Assembly: GCF_026130175.1 (NCBI RefSeq)
Contig: NZ_JAIGNI010000034.1
Coordinates: forward strand, 1 to 63,075
Length of the DNA: 63,075 bases
DNA from: Lyngbya sp. CCAP 1446/10
GTDB taxonomy: Bacteria; Cyanobacteriota; Cyanobacteriia; Cyanobacteriales; Microcoleaceae
Direction of reading: 5' to 3'
Positions within the stretch are counted from its first letter, which is position 1, and each line of letters opens with the position of its first letter. Made by a program: the position numbers and the translations under genes. Shown piece by piece: positions 26,262 through 35,504 of the stretch. Under the pieces are notes generated by a model, which did no database searches, had not been told where the DNA came from, and saw only the letters and a list, made by a program, of their open reading frames with translations.

Positions 26262-27508
26262 CCCGCACCTCCAGTCACCGTCAGAGGTTCCGGCTGTGGC
26301 TGCTCATCCACATCCGTCATCGCCACCAATCGTTGAGCCTGTAACTGCGCTTCCCTGTAAGCAAAAGGACTCTGTAAAGCCCCTAGCAGCTCGCTAACTA
26401 CCAACTTGCGGGGAAACCAGCCAGGCCGCATCAAGCGTCGCAACAGCGACCCTTTCAGCCATTGAGACAACGCAAATTGCCAAATTGCCCCGCTACTGAC
26501 AGTACCATTGCGAGCACAAGTCAGCAAATAAGCCCCAAAAGCCTGCCCATTGTCCTGTAGCTGCCGACTCAAAGCATCGGCACTACGCCTGTGTACGTTC
26601 CACACAAGGGCTCTCGGCTCATAAAAAGTCGCGTATCTCTTAGCTAAAATCCGGTGAAACATCTCCATATCCCCAGCGCCCCGAGTCGCCGTCCCGACAT
26701 CCAAAGCCGGGTCAAAATTGCCAACAGCCTCGAACACTTTGACGCGGAAAGCCATATTCGCCCCAACGCCGTAGGATCTCGCCCACAGCAACTCCTGCGC
26801 CGATAGCTGACTACCATCAACTTTAAAGCGGTGGAAGTATTGCAGCATTCCCCCGTAGCCGAATTCAAATTGAATTTGAGCCTCTGTTTCCAGTTCCGCC
26901 GGCACCACCAAACCACTCACTGCCATAATTTCCGGGTCAGCAAAGCCCGCAGCGATACCCCGCAGCCAACCCCGATCGGGCCGCATATCATCGTCAGTAA
27001 AAGCAATTATCTCGTGGCTGGCTTCAGCGATCGCCCGATTGCGAGCCCAGTTCAATCCTGGACGTTCTTCCCTAATGTAGCGTACAGGTAATCTCGCGAC
27101 CAATTCAGCGGTGCTGCTGTTGGAAGGAGCATTATCTATCACAATAATTTCGTGCTTGGGATAGTCCAGGGCAAGAATTGCTTCCATAGTGCCTTTGAGT
27201 AAGTCCGTGTGATCGCGCGTGCAGATGACAACGCTAATTGGTGGCAGTTCTCGATCGAAATCTGCTGCTACTGGGACTAACTGATCTTCCAAACTCGATC
27301 GAATCAACTCCTTGCCCATCTGCTCCACAATCGTTTCTCGCACTCGATCGGCCGAGATTGTTTGCTGCCAGGGATTGTTATTAACATAGGCCCAGCCGAG
27401 CGGCCGTCCCCGGTAGCGAACCAAGAGGCGGACACGTTCATATTTTTCTAGTCCCCTAATTGGATTTATCTCTTCAGTAAACTCGATTTCAAGCACTTTT
27501 ATTGCCAT
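26258..27508 (-). CDS. Family 2 glycosyltransferase with N-terminal module
   Basis: GT-A fold: VVICTRDHTDLLKGT binds the nucleotide, IAFTDDDMRPD is the DxD metal site, and GAGDMEMFHRIL the catalytic ED-type region. Residues 1-90 precede the catalytic domain and contain the shared module (VRLLVRYRGRPLGWAYV at about 26-42, then ISADRVRETI). Start: MAIKVLEIEF, with GAGGAG upstream, rather than the longer frame to 27595 that reads repeat-like leader sequence. About 416 residues, cytosolic face. Donor and acceptor unknown. Confidence 0.88.
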   Translation of the reverse strand: MAIKVLEIEFTEEINPIRGLEKYERVRLLVRYRGRPLGWAYVNNNPWQQTISADRVRETIVEQMGKELIRSSLEDQLVPVAADFDRELPPISVVICTRDHTDLLKGTMEAILALDYPKHEIIVIDNAPSNSSTAELVARLPVRYIREERPGLNWARNRAIAEASHEIIAFTDDDMRPDRGWLRGIAAGFADPEIMAVSGLVVPAELETEAQIQFEFGYGGMLQYFHRFKVDGSQLSAQELLWARSYGVGANMAFRVKVFEAVGNFDPALDVGTATRGAGDMEMFHRILAKRYATFYEPRALVWNVHRRSADALSRQLQDNGQAFGAYLLTCARNGTVSSGAIWQFALSQWLKGSLLRRLMRPGWFPRKLVVSELLGALQSPFAYREAQLQAQRLVAMTDVDEQPQPEPLTVTGGAG

Positions 27509-27666
27509 GAATTTCTCCTCAAAATACGATTGGGAATTGGGTTTTGGGCCTGGGAAATTAGGAATCGGGCATTGCGCATTGGCAACTAATGACAACAGTC
27601 ATTAGTTACCAATTATTGAATTACCAAAACACGCTCCTCAAAAGCAACTAAAAGCTTTGCTTCGAT

Positions 27667-28923
27667 CTACTCAGAACTGCACGGCATACCGTTAACCGCC
27701 ATCGCTCTCGCCAGCGGTTCCGCTAAATTCTGTGCCAGTATCCTTCGCAGGTGAACCCCGCGTAGCGGTTCGGCGCCGACTTCGGGAGAGATGTGACCGA
27801 TTGTCAGCTTGCCGTAGTACAGGTAAATCCCAGCCGGTCTTTCGGCATCGATCCTGTGTTCTGCTGCTTCCAAGCCTTGCTGCAAGTCAATTTCTATTTC
27901 GTATCCGCCCAAATCAGCGCGGATCGGGCCTTCTTCCATAAAAGTAGAAATGCCCGATCGAGTTTTCAATTCGTCCATCACACCGCGCAAGTACCAGTAA
28001 CCGCGCAATTTAGCGGTCAGCCACCGCCAAGTACCGCGCATCCGCACAGCTTCTAGCCAATCTAGCGACCGCCTCAGTCCCACAGCCAGCAACTCTAGAG
28101 CGGCCGGCCAGTAAAAAACTAGAGCAACGAAAACCCGATCGACAAAAGAGTAAGGAGTTTCGTAATCCTTTATGTGCAGTGTCGGTTTAAGTTCCGGGTG
28201 TCGCTGACCGAGCAAGACATCGGAGCGTCCTTCCTCGCGCGCTCGGCGAAAAGAGCGCGAGAGGTTGTTAGTTTCGTGTTCGTAGTGATACCCGACTGCA
28301 TCCGCTGCCACAGCAAAAGGTATATTTGCTTTGAGCAAGCGCAAGCCGAATTCATAATCTTCATGGGCAGTTCCCTGACCGAAACCTGCATCGAAGCCTC
28401 CAGTGCTAGCAAACATTTTTGTCTCCAGAGACAAGTTGCCAGTCAGCAAGTCTTCATAAGTATGACGGTGATCCGGTTGTCTCATTTGGTAAAATTTTTC
28501 TTCCCACCAAGCCCGCACTTCTACGTCAAAGAATCTATCCCCTCCCTGAAACTTCGGCGGATAAGGGCCGATCACCACGCAGCCCGGACGCTCTTGGTGA
28601 ATGCGTACATGACTTTCGATTAGAGGCGGAGTTGGTTCGATATCGTCATCTATAAATAGCACCAGTTTTCCGGTAGCCGAGGCTGCTCCCGTATTTCTGG
28701 TGATCGAAGCTGCCCGACACTTTTCTTCAATAACCAGCAGTTTAAACGGAGCTTTGTAGTCTTTTAGCACAGCCAAAGTATCGTCTATGCAGCTATCTGC
28801 GACTACAATAACCTCGATGAGGTCGAGCGGATAAGTTTGGGATTGCAGTGCATCGAGAGCGCGCAGCAGCAATACACTTCGGTTGTGAGTCGGAATAATT
28901 ACGCTAACTGTTAGATTTTCCAT
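27667..28923 (-). CDS. Family 2 glycosyltransferase with C-terminal module
   Basis: N-terminal GT2 domain: VSVIIPTHNRSVLLLRAL, then LVLFIDDDIEP (DxD) and GFGQGTAHEDYEFGLRL (ED). A hydrophobic stretch near 260-285 (FVALVFYWPAALELLAVGL) suggests membrane association. The C-terminal ~55 residues carry the cluster's shared module (IYLYYGKLTIGHIS... GVHLRRILAQNLA). Start MENLTVSVIIP is preferred over the ATG 15 bases upstream. Second gene of the operon. Confidence 0.88.
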   Translation of the reverse strand: MENLTVSVIIPTHNRSVLLLRALDALQSQTYPLDLIEVIVVADSCIDDTLAVLKDYKAPFKLLVIEEKCRAASITRNTGAASATGKLVLFIDDDIEPTPPLIESHVRIHQERPGCVVIGPYPPKFQGGDRFFDVEVRAWWEEKFYQMRQPDHRHTYEDLLTGNLSLETKMFASTGGFDAGFGQGTAHEDYEFGLRLLKANIPFAVAADAVGYHYEHETNNLSRSFRRAREEGRSDVLLGQRHPELKPTLHIKDYETPYSFVDRVFVALVFYWPAALELLAVGLRRSLDWLEAVRMRGTWRWLTAKLRGYWYLRGVMDELKTRSGISTFMEEGPIRADLGGYEIEIDLQQGLEAAEHRIDAERPAGIYLYYGKLTIGHISPEVGAEPLRGVHLRRILAQNLAEPLARAMAVNGMPCSSE

Positions 28924-28991
28924 ATTGACATTACACAAATCAACTTCATCTTCATTTCAAATGCGGTAAAAAACAATCTCAAAATCCCTAT

Positions 28992-30185
28992 TTATTGCTC
29001 CCTCTTAATTTTTTGCAACTGCTGGCGAGACGTAAAATAAGCCATCGGCCCGCTAATGCAGCCCTGCAATTGAGCCATAAGCAAATCACTAGGGACAGAA
29101 CCTGGTTGCTTTCGCCAAGAAGCAATTAGTTCAGGAATTTGTTTGTACCAAAGCCAGCCCCAAGCTAACAGAGGCACGCTAAATTCTCTGTTGAACACAA
29201 ACATCCGCGTCCAGTAAGCATAGACTCCGATTCCGTAGCATTTGAGCAAGTTGCGCATTTCTTCCCAGGTGCGTCGGTGGCGGTGCCAACTCAAGGCCCT
29301 CGGTTCGTAGACGATGCGGTAGCCAGCGCGCAAAATGCGGACAAACTGTTCGCTGTCTGAACCGCACTTAGCAGGCGTGCCCACGCCCAAAGCTTCGTCA
29401 AACAGCCCGATGCAGTCGATCAAACTTTTCCGCAAAGCCATACTCCCGGAAACCCCCACAGGAGCTATAATCAGCGGATTGCAGTGCGCCCCGTCAAAAA
29501 CTTGGCGATCGAAGCCCTTCCCGTAGGGGCTGTAAAGCTCAAACCATTCTTGGGCTTCCGTTTCCAGTTCTAGGGGCATCAGTAGCCCCGTGACACACAT
29601 AACTCGCGGATCTCTGAAATTTCGCAACAGTGATCGCAACCAATCCCGATCGGGCACTGCATCGTCATCTGTAAACGCTACAAATTCGTGTTTCGCTTCC
29701 CGCAAAGCTCGGTTGCGGGCGGCGCTTTCCCCGGCTAAATCGTCTTCCCGCACGTACCGGACTTGCGGATAATTATTTTTGACCAATTCACGGGTAGCAT
29801 CCGTAGCCGGACAATTGTCAATTACCAAGTATTCCTGACCGTCATCTGGGAGCAGCATCAGCGCGTCCAGACAGCGCTGCAAATCTTCCGGGCGATCGCG
29901 CGTACAAACCGCTACAGTGGCGATCGGGATTGTCTCTACCGCCCCGCGTTCGTCCCATTCCAGGGCATCGTAGAGCCAATTTTTCCAAAGGTTATCCCCT
30001 GCTGCATTCATCAGACTTTCGCGCAATTGAGCGCCCTCAATCCGACCTCCGACTACCGGAATTTGAGCTTGGGCGATCGGTTTTCCGTGCAGTCGAATTA
30101 AAACCAAGGCTTTGCTGTAACGCTCCTCAACCGTAATTTCTGGCGGGAGTTTGGATATTTCCAGGTCGAGAATAGCTGTTGCCAT
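28992..30185 (-). CDS. Family 2 glycosyltransferase with N-terminal module (first operon gene)
   Basis: 397 residues. The GT2 domain shows VAVCTRDRPEDLQRCL, FVAFTDDDAVPDRDWL (DxD) and GSDSEQFVRILRAGYR (acidic catalytic region). The first ~90 residues resemble those of the glycosyltransferase at 26258-27508, with Gly34 and Pro36 at identical positions (IRLHGKPIAQ / VRYRGRPLGW), so the two are paralogues. Their order and orientation suggest it begins the six-gene polysaccharide operon; ~500 gene-free bases lie upstream. Confidence 0.9.
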   Translation of the reverse strand: MATAILDLEISKLPPEITVEERYSKALVLIRLHGKPIAQAQIPVVGGRIEGAQLRESLMNAAGDNLWKNWLYDALEWDERGAVETIPIATVAVCTRDRPEDLQRCLDALMLLPDDGQEYLVIDNCPATDATRELVKNNYPQVRYVREDDLAGESAARNRALREAKHEFVAFTDDDAVPDRDWLRSLLRNFRDPRVMCVTGLLMPLELETEAQEWFELYSPYGKGFDRQVFDGAHCNPLIIAPVGVSGSMALRKSLIDCIGLFDEALGVGTPAKCGSDSEQFVRILRAGYRIVYEPRALSWHRHRRTWEEMRNLLKCYGIGVYAYWTRMFVFNREFSVPLLAWGWLWYKQIPELIASWRKQPGSVPSDLLMAQLQGCISGPMAYFTSRQQLQKIKREQ

Positions 30186-30681
30186 TTTAGATTTTAGATT
30201 GTGAAAAATTATTGCGAAAAACTCAGAAATACTCCGTATTTTCCCGGATGTATTTTAGCCAAAATTGTTGTAAGAGATAGCAACTTATAGCGATTCTCAA
30301 AAAAGTGAGGTATGCCATATCCCATATCCCATATCCCATATCCCGTTCGCGTACCTGATCTTTCTGAGAAAGGCTATATCAATGCCATACTTGCCGATCG
30401 CCGATCGCGAATCAAACATAAAGCCTCATTATTATTATTGCTTTTACTTATTTTTACTTTCGATTACCCGCTGATGTCAAGTTTTTTTCCTACATAATTT
30501 TTACCGCCGAAGACTCTCGTACATCGGGGCTTGTGTCAATTGCAGGCGTTAATCGCCCATGCTTTCCAGGTGACGATAGAAAATTTAGTCAAGATTTTGG
30601 CAAATTGAGGGCTAAACTTGAAAAGACTTGCATTCCTTACTAGGAAGCATTTTGATCGTTCGGACTTCACTCCTTCTCCTT
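30186..30681. other. Intergenic region upstream of the polysaccharide operon
   Basis: About 500 bases. It contains a dispersed element with an internal ATCCCAT array (separate entry) and AT-rich DNA that probably includes the operon promoter near 30186-30290. No gene seen. Confidence 0.5.
30289..30379. repeat. Dispersed element with internal ATCCCAT array
   Basis: Outer sequence TAGCGATTCTCAA...GTGAGGTATG and CGCGTACCTGATCTTTCTG AGAAAGGCTATA match the element at 51018-51115. The inside holds about four copies of CATATCC, whereas the other copy holds GCCCGAT units. Likely one mobile or palindromic family with locus-specific minisatellites. Confidence 0.75.
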
Positions 30682-32775
30682 CTATCCTCGCGTTTGACTG
30701 TGCCGAATTTCTGCTAATAGCATCTCTTGATTTTTTGCAGGTTCTTTGCAAGTCAAACACTCACAAACTAACCCGATCGCACCTTCAGGCAAATCAGCCT
30801 CAATCTGACATACAGCAGTCGGATAATACCGCGAAATCAACCCCGAAATCTGGTCTGGCGACGTGCGAATCAGGGTAGAATGCTGATACCAATCCAGAGC
30901 CGAAAGCAGACTCGGACAAGCTTGGGAAGTATCTCGGATAATACTGCTGAAAGCTTGCAAACCTTGTTCGGCGCGATCGAGATATTCTAAATTCTGGCCC
31001 AGCAATGCCAAGCGAACCAAAGAGGCGATCGCAATTCCATTCGCCGCCGGAGTTGCACTATCGATATAACTGCGTTCCCGCACCAACAAATCGTCGCTAG
31101 CATCCTTAGCAGTATTGTAATACCCTCCCAATTCCACGCTCCACAAAAACTCATCAAACTCATCTTGCACCTGCACAGCTTTCTCCAACCAAAACTGAGA
31201 ATTCGGCAATTGCTGTACTGCTTCCCCGTTTCCTAACATCAAACTCGCTTGATGCAAATCCAACAAAGCTTTCACAAACAAAGCATAATCTTCCGACTGC
31301 GCCGCCACAGCAGATTGTCCATCATAATTTAGCCGCTGAAACCGCCCGTCAGTCCACTGATTATCTAAGATAAAATTAGCAGCATTCACAGCCAATTCCA
31401 GATATTCCAAATTCCCAAAAACAGCCGCCGCCCGCGCCAAACCAGAAATCATTAAGCTATTCCAAGCCGCAATCATTTTCGTGTCAGTAACTGCGGGAAT
31501 TCTACCGGGCCAAGTGTCGTTTTTAGCTTCCTGATTATTGCGGGCGGGCGGAAAAGTTTTCACAGTATCGGGATTGTCGCCGTAGCGTACAGCAAAAAGT
31601 TTAGCTAAAGCAGTTTCTACCGTTGCACTGAGTTTTTCCTGCTGATAGCGCTGCAATACATTCTTGCCTTCAAAATTGCCACCACGAGTCACAGTAAACT
31701 GTGTTTGAATTTCCCCCAATTCATGAGTATTTAACAGCGTTTGTAGTTCGGTGTAAGTCCAAACATAAAAAGCTCCTTCTTCTGGTTCAACTTCCTCTGA
31801 AGTGTTAAAACTATCAGCATCTTGTGCAGCGTAAAAATAGCCAGTTGGTGCGATCATTTCTCGCTTCAACCATTCTACAGTTCCTGCGATCGCAGTTTCA
31901 AAAGCTGGTTCTTGGAAACCCGCGCTCCACAAATTCGCTAAATACTCAACAATTTGACCGTTGTCGTAGAGCATCTTTTCAAAGTGTGGCACAGTCCAAG
32001 TTGCATCAACCGTGTAGCGGTGAAATCCCCCCGCTACGTGGTCGTAAATGCCGCCCAATGCTAAGTCTAATCCGCGCTGAGTGCAGACTTGTTTGCTGTC
32101 ATATTTTGAATCAAAATTAAAGCGCGTTCCCCTCAATGCTAGCTCAGCATAAGGCATCATTGGAAAACTGGGCCCTGGGTTGCTGCCGGCAATAATTCCG
32201 GTGTTGAGTTCTAAGCCTTTTTGGAATACTTCGCGATTCAATTCTGCGGTGGCTGCTGACAGCAGCGCCGACTGTTGGAGGTTGTCTAAAATTTCTCCTT
32301 TGAACGCTTGCAATTTTTGCTTTTCTGTGTCGTAAAATCGGCGAATTGATTGCAAAACTTCTAAAAATCCGGGGCGTCCGTAGCGCGGAGTTACGGGGAA
32401 ATAAGTACCACCGTAGAAGGGAACTCGCTCGTCGGGAGTGAGAAAAACGTTGAGGGGCCAACCGCCTTGGCCTGTCATCATTTGCAGGGTTTGCATATAA
32501 ATGCTGTCGATGTCCGGGCGTTCTTCGCGATCGACTTTTATCGGTATAAAGTGCGAATTCATGTATTGGGCGATCGCGCGATCGGAAAATGCTTCCCCTT
32601 CCATCACTGTACACCAGTGGCAGCTAGAGTAGCCAATGGACAGAAAAATCGGCTTATTTTGGCTGCGGGCCGTTTCTAGGGCTTCGTCGCACCAGGGCCA
32701 CCAGTCGATCGGGTTTTCGCTGTGTTTCCGCAGGTAAAGGCTTTGGGATTGAGCAAGACGGTTGACCATAATCAA
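30682..32775 (-). CDS. YyaL/SPATA20-type thioredoxin-domain protein
   Basis: 697 residues. The N-terminal ~170 form a DUF255 thioredoxin-like domain with FLSIGYSSCHWCTVMEGEAF (CHWC in the CxxC position) and VDREERPDID. The remainder is an alpha/alpha-toroid resembling six-hairpin glycosidases and epimerases (GGIYDHVAGGFHRYTVDATWTVPHFEKMLYDN). Widespread in bacteria and man; the biochemical role is not settled. Full length. Either of two closely spaced ATGs (MIMVNRLAQS) could be used. Confidence 0.92.
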   Translation of the reverse strand: MIMVNRLAQSQSLYLRKHSENPIDWWPWCDEALETARSQNKPIFLSIGYSSCHWCTVMEGEAFSDRAIAQYMNSHFIPIKVDREERPDIDSIYMQTLQMMTGQGGWPLNVFLTPDERVPFYGGTYFPVTPRYGRPGFLEVLQSIRRFYDTEKQKLQAFKGEILDNLQQSALLSAATAELNREVFQKGLELNTGIIAGSNPGPSFPMMPYAELALRGTRFNFDSKYDSKQVCTQRGLDLALGGIYDHVAGGFHRYTVDATWTVPHFEKMLYDNGQIVEYLANLWSAGFQEPAFETAIAGTVEWLKREMIAPTGYFYAAQDADSFNTSEEVEPEEGAFYVWTYTELQTLLNTHELGEIQTQFTVTRGGNFEGKNVLQRYQQEKLSATVETALAKLFAVRYGDNPDTVKTFPPARNNQEAKNDTWPGRIPAVTDTKMIAAWNSLMISGLARAAAVFGNLEYLELAVNAANFILDNQWTDGRFQRLNYDGQSAVAAQSEDYALFVKALLDLHQASLMLGNGEAVQQLPNSQFWLEKAVQVQDEFDEFLWSVELGGYYNTAKDASDDLLVRERSYIDSATPAANGIAIASLVRLALLGQNLEYLDRAEQGLQAFSSIIRDTSQACPSLLSALDWYQHSTLIRTSPDQISGLISRYYPTAVCQIEADLPEGAIGLVCECLTCKEPAKNQEMLLAEIRHSQTRG

Positions 32776-32896
32776 ATCTACTTTAACTCTTACTGACTGC
32801 GCTTGTTAGTTCTATAGTAGTTTAGCGCGGACTGTTTAAGTTGAGTTGTTGGCGACAATCATGTTTTAATATAATCACTGATTATTTCCATATAAA

Positions 32897-34492
32897 ATGA
32901 GTTTATCATCTCGCAGAACCTTCAATCTACGGCTTGGACAATTTTTGCTGAGTGTGGCAGTTCCTCCCGCTGTTTTCAAACAGTGCCAAGCCGAATCCTC
33001 CAACCAAGCCGAACCATCGAGTCCACCTGTATTAAAAATTAATAATAACAAAGTTTCGACCAAAAAAGTAGTTCCAGAAGTAGAATTATTCGTGCCGACT
33101 TTTTTAGGAAACGACCAGCGCACATTTTACGGTCGAGGTGTTCCCAAGGGCTTGAAGTTAATCAACAAATTTGAGCTAGGAAGCGGCCGGACTTTTCTGG
33201 GTAGGCAATCGCAAATTTGGAGTGGCGCCGGTTGGACTGGACAGCCAACAATTACCAGAGATAGAGACAAAATTTATTTAATTATAGGTTCTTTCGACCA
33301 CTATTTGCACAAAATAGATATGGCGACCAATAAAGAAGTTTGGCGCTATAAATTTGATGATATAATTAAAGGAAGTTCAACAATTTATATTGACAAAACA
33401 GCCAAGGCCGAGAATAGAATTGTGATTTTGCAAGGCAGCCGCAGCGGCGGGGGTGGCAAAAATGTTGTACCGAGTTTTAGGGCAATATCTTTTAGAACAG
33501 GCAAGGAACTTTGGAAGCTGGACATCAGGAGAACGCCCAGCTACAGTCAGGATAATGACAGCAGCGCTTTGTATCTGGGCGATGGCGTGTTGTTTAATGC
33601 GGGGGAAAATGCGATCGGCTATTTTCTCAATAGTTCTGCCAGCAAAGCTAAAGTTAAACAAGGAATCAAGCAACCGCAGATCTTGTCGGAAGTGCAGCTT
33701 TATGCAGCGGGAGATATCCGCAAGCATGGCGGCAATTTGGTAGCAGAATCATCGCCGTCCAGGCTCAAAGATCAACTATTTATCGCTGCGGGTTCTGGTC
33801 ATATTTACGGTATCAGCATTAAAACAAAAAAAATTGTTTGGGATTTCTATACTGGTTCAGATATAGATGGAAGTGCTGTAATTTCTAAATCTGGAAAGCT
33901 GTTTTGTGCGATTGAAAAACAATACATTGCGGGTAACGGCGGAGTCCTCAAACTAAATCCGAACAAAGCACCGAATGCCAGCGTTGAATGGTTTTTGCCA
34001 ACCGGAAATCGCCGACTTTCTAGTTGGGAAGGTGGGATAATCGGCTCTGTGGCGCTGAATGACGAGTACAATCCTGGGGACTTTCCGCTGCTATTTGCCA
34101 CAAATGCGATCGACGGCAATTTGTATATCGGTTCCCAAGATATGATGACAGGCAAAAAAAATGCTGTACCTTGGCGCAACCAGTCTTATGATACTCCTGT
34201 AATAGTCTTTAAAAAAGAGATTGGTTCTTCGATTTCGACTCCGATTTTTGCTGATGGCAATAAACTGATTAGTGCGGGATATAATGGTGTTTATTTGTTT
34301 GAGTTGAAGTGGGAACGAGCGAAATCTGGAGATAAGAATGCTTTGAAAAATGCTAAGGGCGAGTTTTACCGTTTGAAGGTAAAAGAATCGGGGAGATTTA
34401 AACCGGGTTTATCCTTTGAGGCGACGCCTGTTGTTTGGGATGGCATTGTGAGGATTTGTGCGCGGGATGGCTGGATGTATACTTTGGGTTAG
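32897..34492 (+). CDS. Secreted PQQ-like beta-propeller protein with Tat-like leader
   Basis: The N-terminus MSLSSRRTFNLRLGQFLLSV has a twin-arginine pattern (S-R-R-x-F) followed by a moderately hydrophobic segment, so export as a folded protein is likely. The body (about 85-531) consists of PQQ/WD-like blades: INKF..., YLIIGSFDHYLHKIDMATNKEVWRYKFDD, FIAAGSGHIYGISIKTKKIVWDF, LYIGSQD. These are seen in quinoprotein-like propellers; I saw no obvious quinone-binding residues. Ligand unknown. Monocistronic, divergent from the YyaL gene. Confidence 0.75.
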   Translation: MSLSSRRTFNLRLGQFLLSVAVPPAVFKQCQAESSNQAEPSSPPVLKINNNKVSTKKVVPEVELFVPTFLGNDQRTFYGRGVPKGLKLINKFELGSGRTFLGRQSQIWSGAGWTGQPTITRDRDKIYLIIGSFDHYLHKIDMATNKEVWRYKFDDIIKGSSTIYIDKTAKAENRIVILQGSRSGGGGKNVVPSFRAISFRTGKELWKLDIRRTPSYSQDNDSSALYLGDGVLFNAGENAIGYFLNSSASKAKVKQGIKQPQILSEVQLYAAGDIRKHGGNLVAESSPSRLKDQLFIAAGSGHIYGISIKTKKIVWDFYTGSDIDGSAVISKSGKLFCAIEKQYIAGNGGVLKLNPNKAPNASVEWFLPTGNRRLSSWEGGIIGSVALNDEYNPGDFPLLFATNAIDGNLYIGSQDMMTGKKNAVPWRNQSYDTPVIVFKKEIGSSISTPIFADGNKLISAGYNGVYLFELKWERAKSGDKNALKNAKGEFYRLKVKESGRFKPGLSFEATPVVWDGIVRICARDGWMYTLG

Positions 34493-34493
34493 T

Positions 34494-34562
34494 CAGTAGT
34501 CAGTAGTCAGTAGTCATTAGTCATTAGTTATGAGTTATTGGTTATTGGTTATTTACTACCAA
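34494..34562. repeat. AGTCAGT/AGTCATT heptamer tandem repeats
   Basis: Directly after the propeller stop, successive 7-bp units TAGTCAG and TAGTCAT, then degenerate TTATTGG units. This is the short tandemly repeated repetitive (STRR) type common in filamentous cyanobacteria. Confidence 0.8.
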
Positions 34563-34693
34563 TTAGCAATGCCCTCAGCCCAATGCGTCAACTCAACTGT
34601 TCGGGTGTTGAAATCCGCCAATGTCCCTACCTACCGTTTAACTGCGCTTATCTCTATCATAGAAAGGATATCAGGAATTATAGGAAACTTGTT

Positions 34694-35191
34694 ATGGCAA
34701 CCAATGACAGTCAAATAAGTCAAATTTACGGTTCAGAGGATGCTCAAGGTATTTTACAGCTTGCGATCGCACGGCGACAAGATGAAGGCGAACTTTCCCG
34801 AGTGCAGCTTTTCGAGATTGCGGCGGAATTGGGCATTTCCGAACAGGATATTGTGGTGGCGGAACAGCAATGGTTAGCCACTAGAGGGGAATTTCAAGAA
34901 AAGCTGGTTTTTAACTCTTACCGTCGCGGCAAATTGCGGAAAAACTTGACAAAGTACGGCATTATCAATACTTTTTTAGTTTTGTTTAATCTAGCAGGAT
35001 CGCACGAGCTTTCTTGGTCATTGTTCATTTTACTAACGTGGGGATTGGGATTGTCGCTAAATGCTTGGAATGTTTATCAAACTGAAGGGGAAGATTACGA
35101 ACAAGCGTTTCAGCGATGGCGTTTGAAAAAACAGGTGGGAGAGTCTATCGGTACTGCGACGGATAAGCTGATGAAGTGGTTGCAGTCTTGA
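34694..35191 (+). CDS. 2TM-domain protein
   Basis: 165 residues from the ATG giving MATNDSQISQIYG; the frame is open further upstream but that part reads repeats. Residues 15-65 contain a helical region (ILQLAIARRQDEGELSRVQLFEIAAELGISEQDI), a winged-helix-like or SHOCT-like unit often joined to 2TM domains. Two membrane helices follow (about 97-115 and 120-138, NTFLVLFNLAG and SLFILLTWGLGLSLNAW), then a charged tail. Function unknown. Confidence 0.7.
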   Translation: MATNDSQISQIYGSEDAQGILQLAIARRQDEGELSRVQLFEIAAELGISEQDIVVAEQQWLATRGEFQEKLVFNSYRRGKLRKNLTKYGIINTFLVLFNLAGSHELSWSLFILLTWGLGLSLNAWNVYQTEGEDYEQAFQRWRLKKQVGESIGTATDKLMKWLQS

Positions 35192-35504
35192 TATTCAGTC
35201 ACTTTTGTGTCAATGACAGATTTATCGCCTAATGTCTGCGATTGATTCACGAACTTCGCAATAACAGAGGAAATCAATCAATTTTAACATCAGTCTTCAT
35301 CGCGCCGACTTCCGCTTTGAGATGAGGATTTAACCTCCAGGCTGGCTATTGCGAAGTGGCAAAAATCAGTTGAAAATGTAATTAAGTACGCGCGGTAGAG
35401 CTCTCCCCTAGGGAATCGCCCAATCCCAACCTCAAGCAAAAAATGCTATAATACCAACTTTAACTTCTAAACATATCCGCCAGCAGGAAACACAGGAAAA
35501 TCTT
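35192..35504. other. Gene-free interval
   Basis: About 310 bases without a recognisable gene or structured RNA. The last 45 bases, with AGGAAACACAGGAAAATCTT, lead into the next gene. Confidence 0.4.
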
